Assembly: GCF_011440375.1 (NCBI RefSeq) | Contig: NZ_JAAOIR010000002.1 | Coordinates: 186,001 to 250,000, forward strand | DNA length: 64,000 bases | DNA from: Halorubellus sp. JP-L1 | Lineage (GTDB): Archaea > Halobacteriota > Halobacteria > Halobacteriales > Natrialbaceae | Reading direction: 5' to 3' | Part shown: in pieces, positions 63,872 through 64,000 of the stretch | Position numbering within the stretch: position 1 is the first letter of the stretch | How the letters are laid out: the number at the start of each line of letters is the position of its first letter | Translations under genes and position numbers: made by a program | The notes under the pieces: generated by a model | The model's database searches: none | Seen by the model: the letters and a program-made list of their open reading frames with translations, nothing else | Told to the model about the DNA's origin: nothing

Positions 63872-64000
63872 ATGAATCGAGCAGAGAAGGCCGCACTCCA
63901 GTTGCGTGCCGTCTCCGTCCTCCGGATGCTCAAGGAGACGCGCACGTACGACGAACTCGCCGCCCTCACCGACCTCCCCGCCGGCGACCTGAACCGGTAC
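63872..64000 (+). CDS. HTH-phosphoribosyltransferase-type regulator (3' end outside window)
   Basis: First 43 codons only: MNRAEKAALQLRAVSVLRML, then ETRTYDELAALTDLPAGDLN. This is an N-terminal HTH of the type that precedes a phosphoribosyltransferase domain in haloarchaeal regulators/purine-type PRTases. The domain itself lies outside the window. A TATA-like tgtattcat at 63838-63846 lies about 26-34 nt before the ATG. Confidence 0.5.
   Translation, partial: MNRAEKAALQLRAVSVLRMLKETRTYDELAALTDLPAGDLNRY

Overview
The window comes from the chromosome of an extremely halophilic archaeon (class Halobacteria). The evidence is a high-GC sequence, very acidic proteins, an archaeal A-type ATP synthase operon, archaeal RPA (rpa3-rpap3), archaeal lipid genes (CarS, prenyl diphosphate synthases, HMG-CoA synthase), Taw1 and many DUF families typical of haloarchaea. 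Several genes have TATA boxes 24-33 nt before the start codon, as expected for leaderless transcripts. GTGA/ATGA stop-start overlaps are common.

Layout. 1-3.0 kb: a convergent amidase (cut by the window edge) and AtzA/TrzN-type amidohydrolase. 3.0-12.6 kb: a low-density accessory region. It holds gene remnants, a 33-bp tandem repeat, a decayed integrated element (broken P-loop ATPase, broken membrane protein, intact SHOCT/HHH protein, broken tyrosine recombinase), an AT-richer two-gene module (unknown helical protein plus PIN-like protein), an orphan Tat-exported protein and a 672-aa protein joining a phospholipase-D-like nuclease to an SF3/AAA+-like ATPase. The last two items are the best candidates for an undescribed (probably defence-type) system.

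12.7-21.8 kb: the A-type ATP synthase operon atpH-I-K-E-C-F-A-B-D on the minus strand. 21.8-31 kb: housekeeping genes (methyltransferase, pilin-like protein, ilvE, ribB-rbkR with a tandem operator-like dyad, taw1, tRNA-His, rpa3-rpap3). 31.2-35.1 kb: HMG-CoA synthase, an MFS transporter and a prenyl diphosphate synthase, where the first two share an upstream motif. 35.3-46 kb: sugar nucleotidyltransferase, two SDRs, two alpha/beta hydrolases, a COG2108 radical SAM protein, isochorismatase-like and YqcI/YcgG proteins, and DUF373. 45.9-58 kb: ribH-ribE, GrpB, a second prenyl synthase, a DolP-mannose-mannosyltransferase-like protein, etfBA, a membrane-anchored wHTH regulator facing a secreted protein, DUF502, proline dehydrogenase, carS and pyrE. 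58-64 kb: thrS, a DUF4129/DUF58-type operon and the start of an HTH-phosphoribosyltransferase-type gene.

A pattern running through the window is short tandem duplication (18-36 bp, 2-4 copies) at or just after the 3' ends of genes. At several unrelated genes the duplicated unit is the last codons plus the stop codon (22.6, 40.05, 45.85 and 51.95 kb; more degenerate at 23.35 kb). Known gene functions do not explain this, and it is the most unusual structural signal here.
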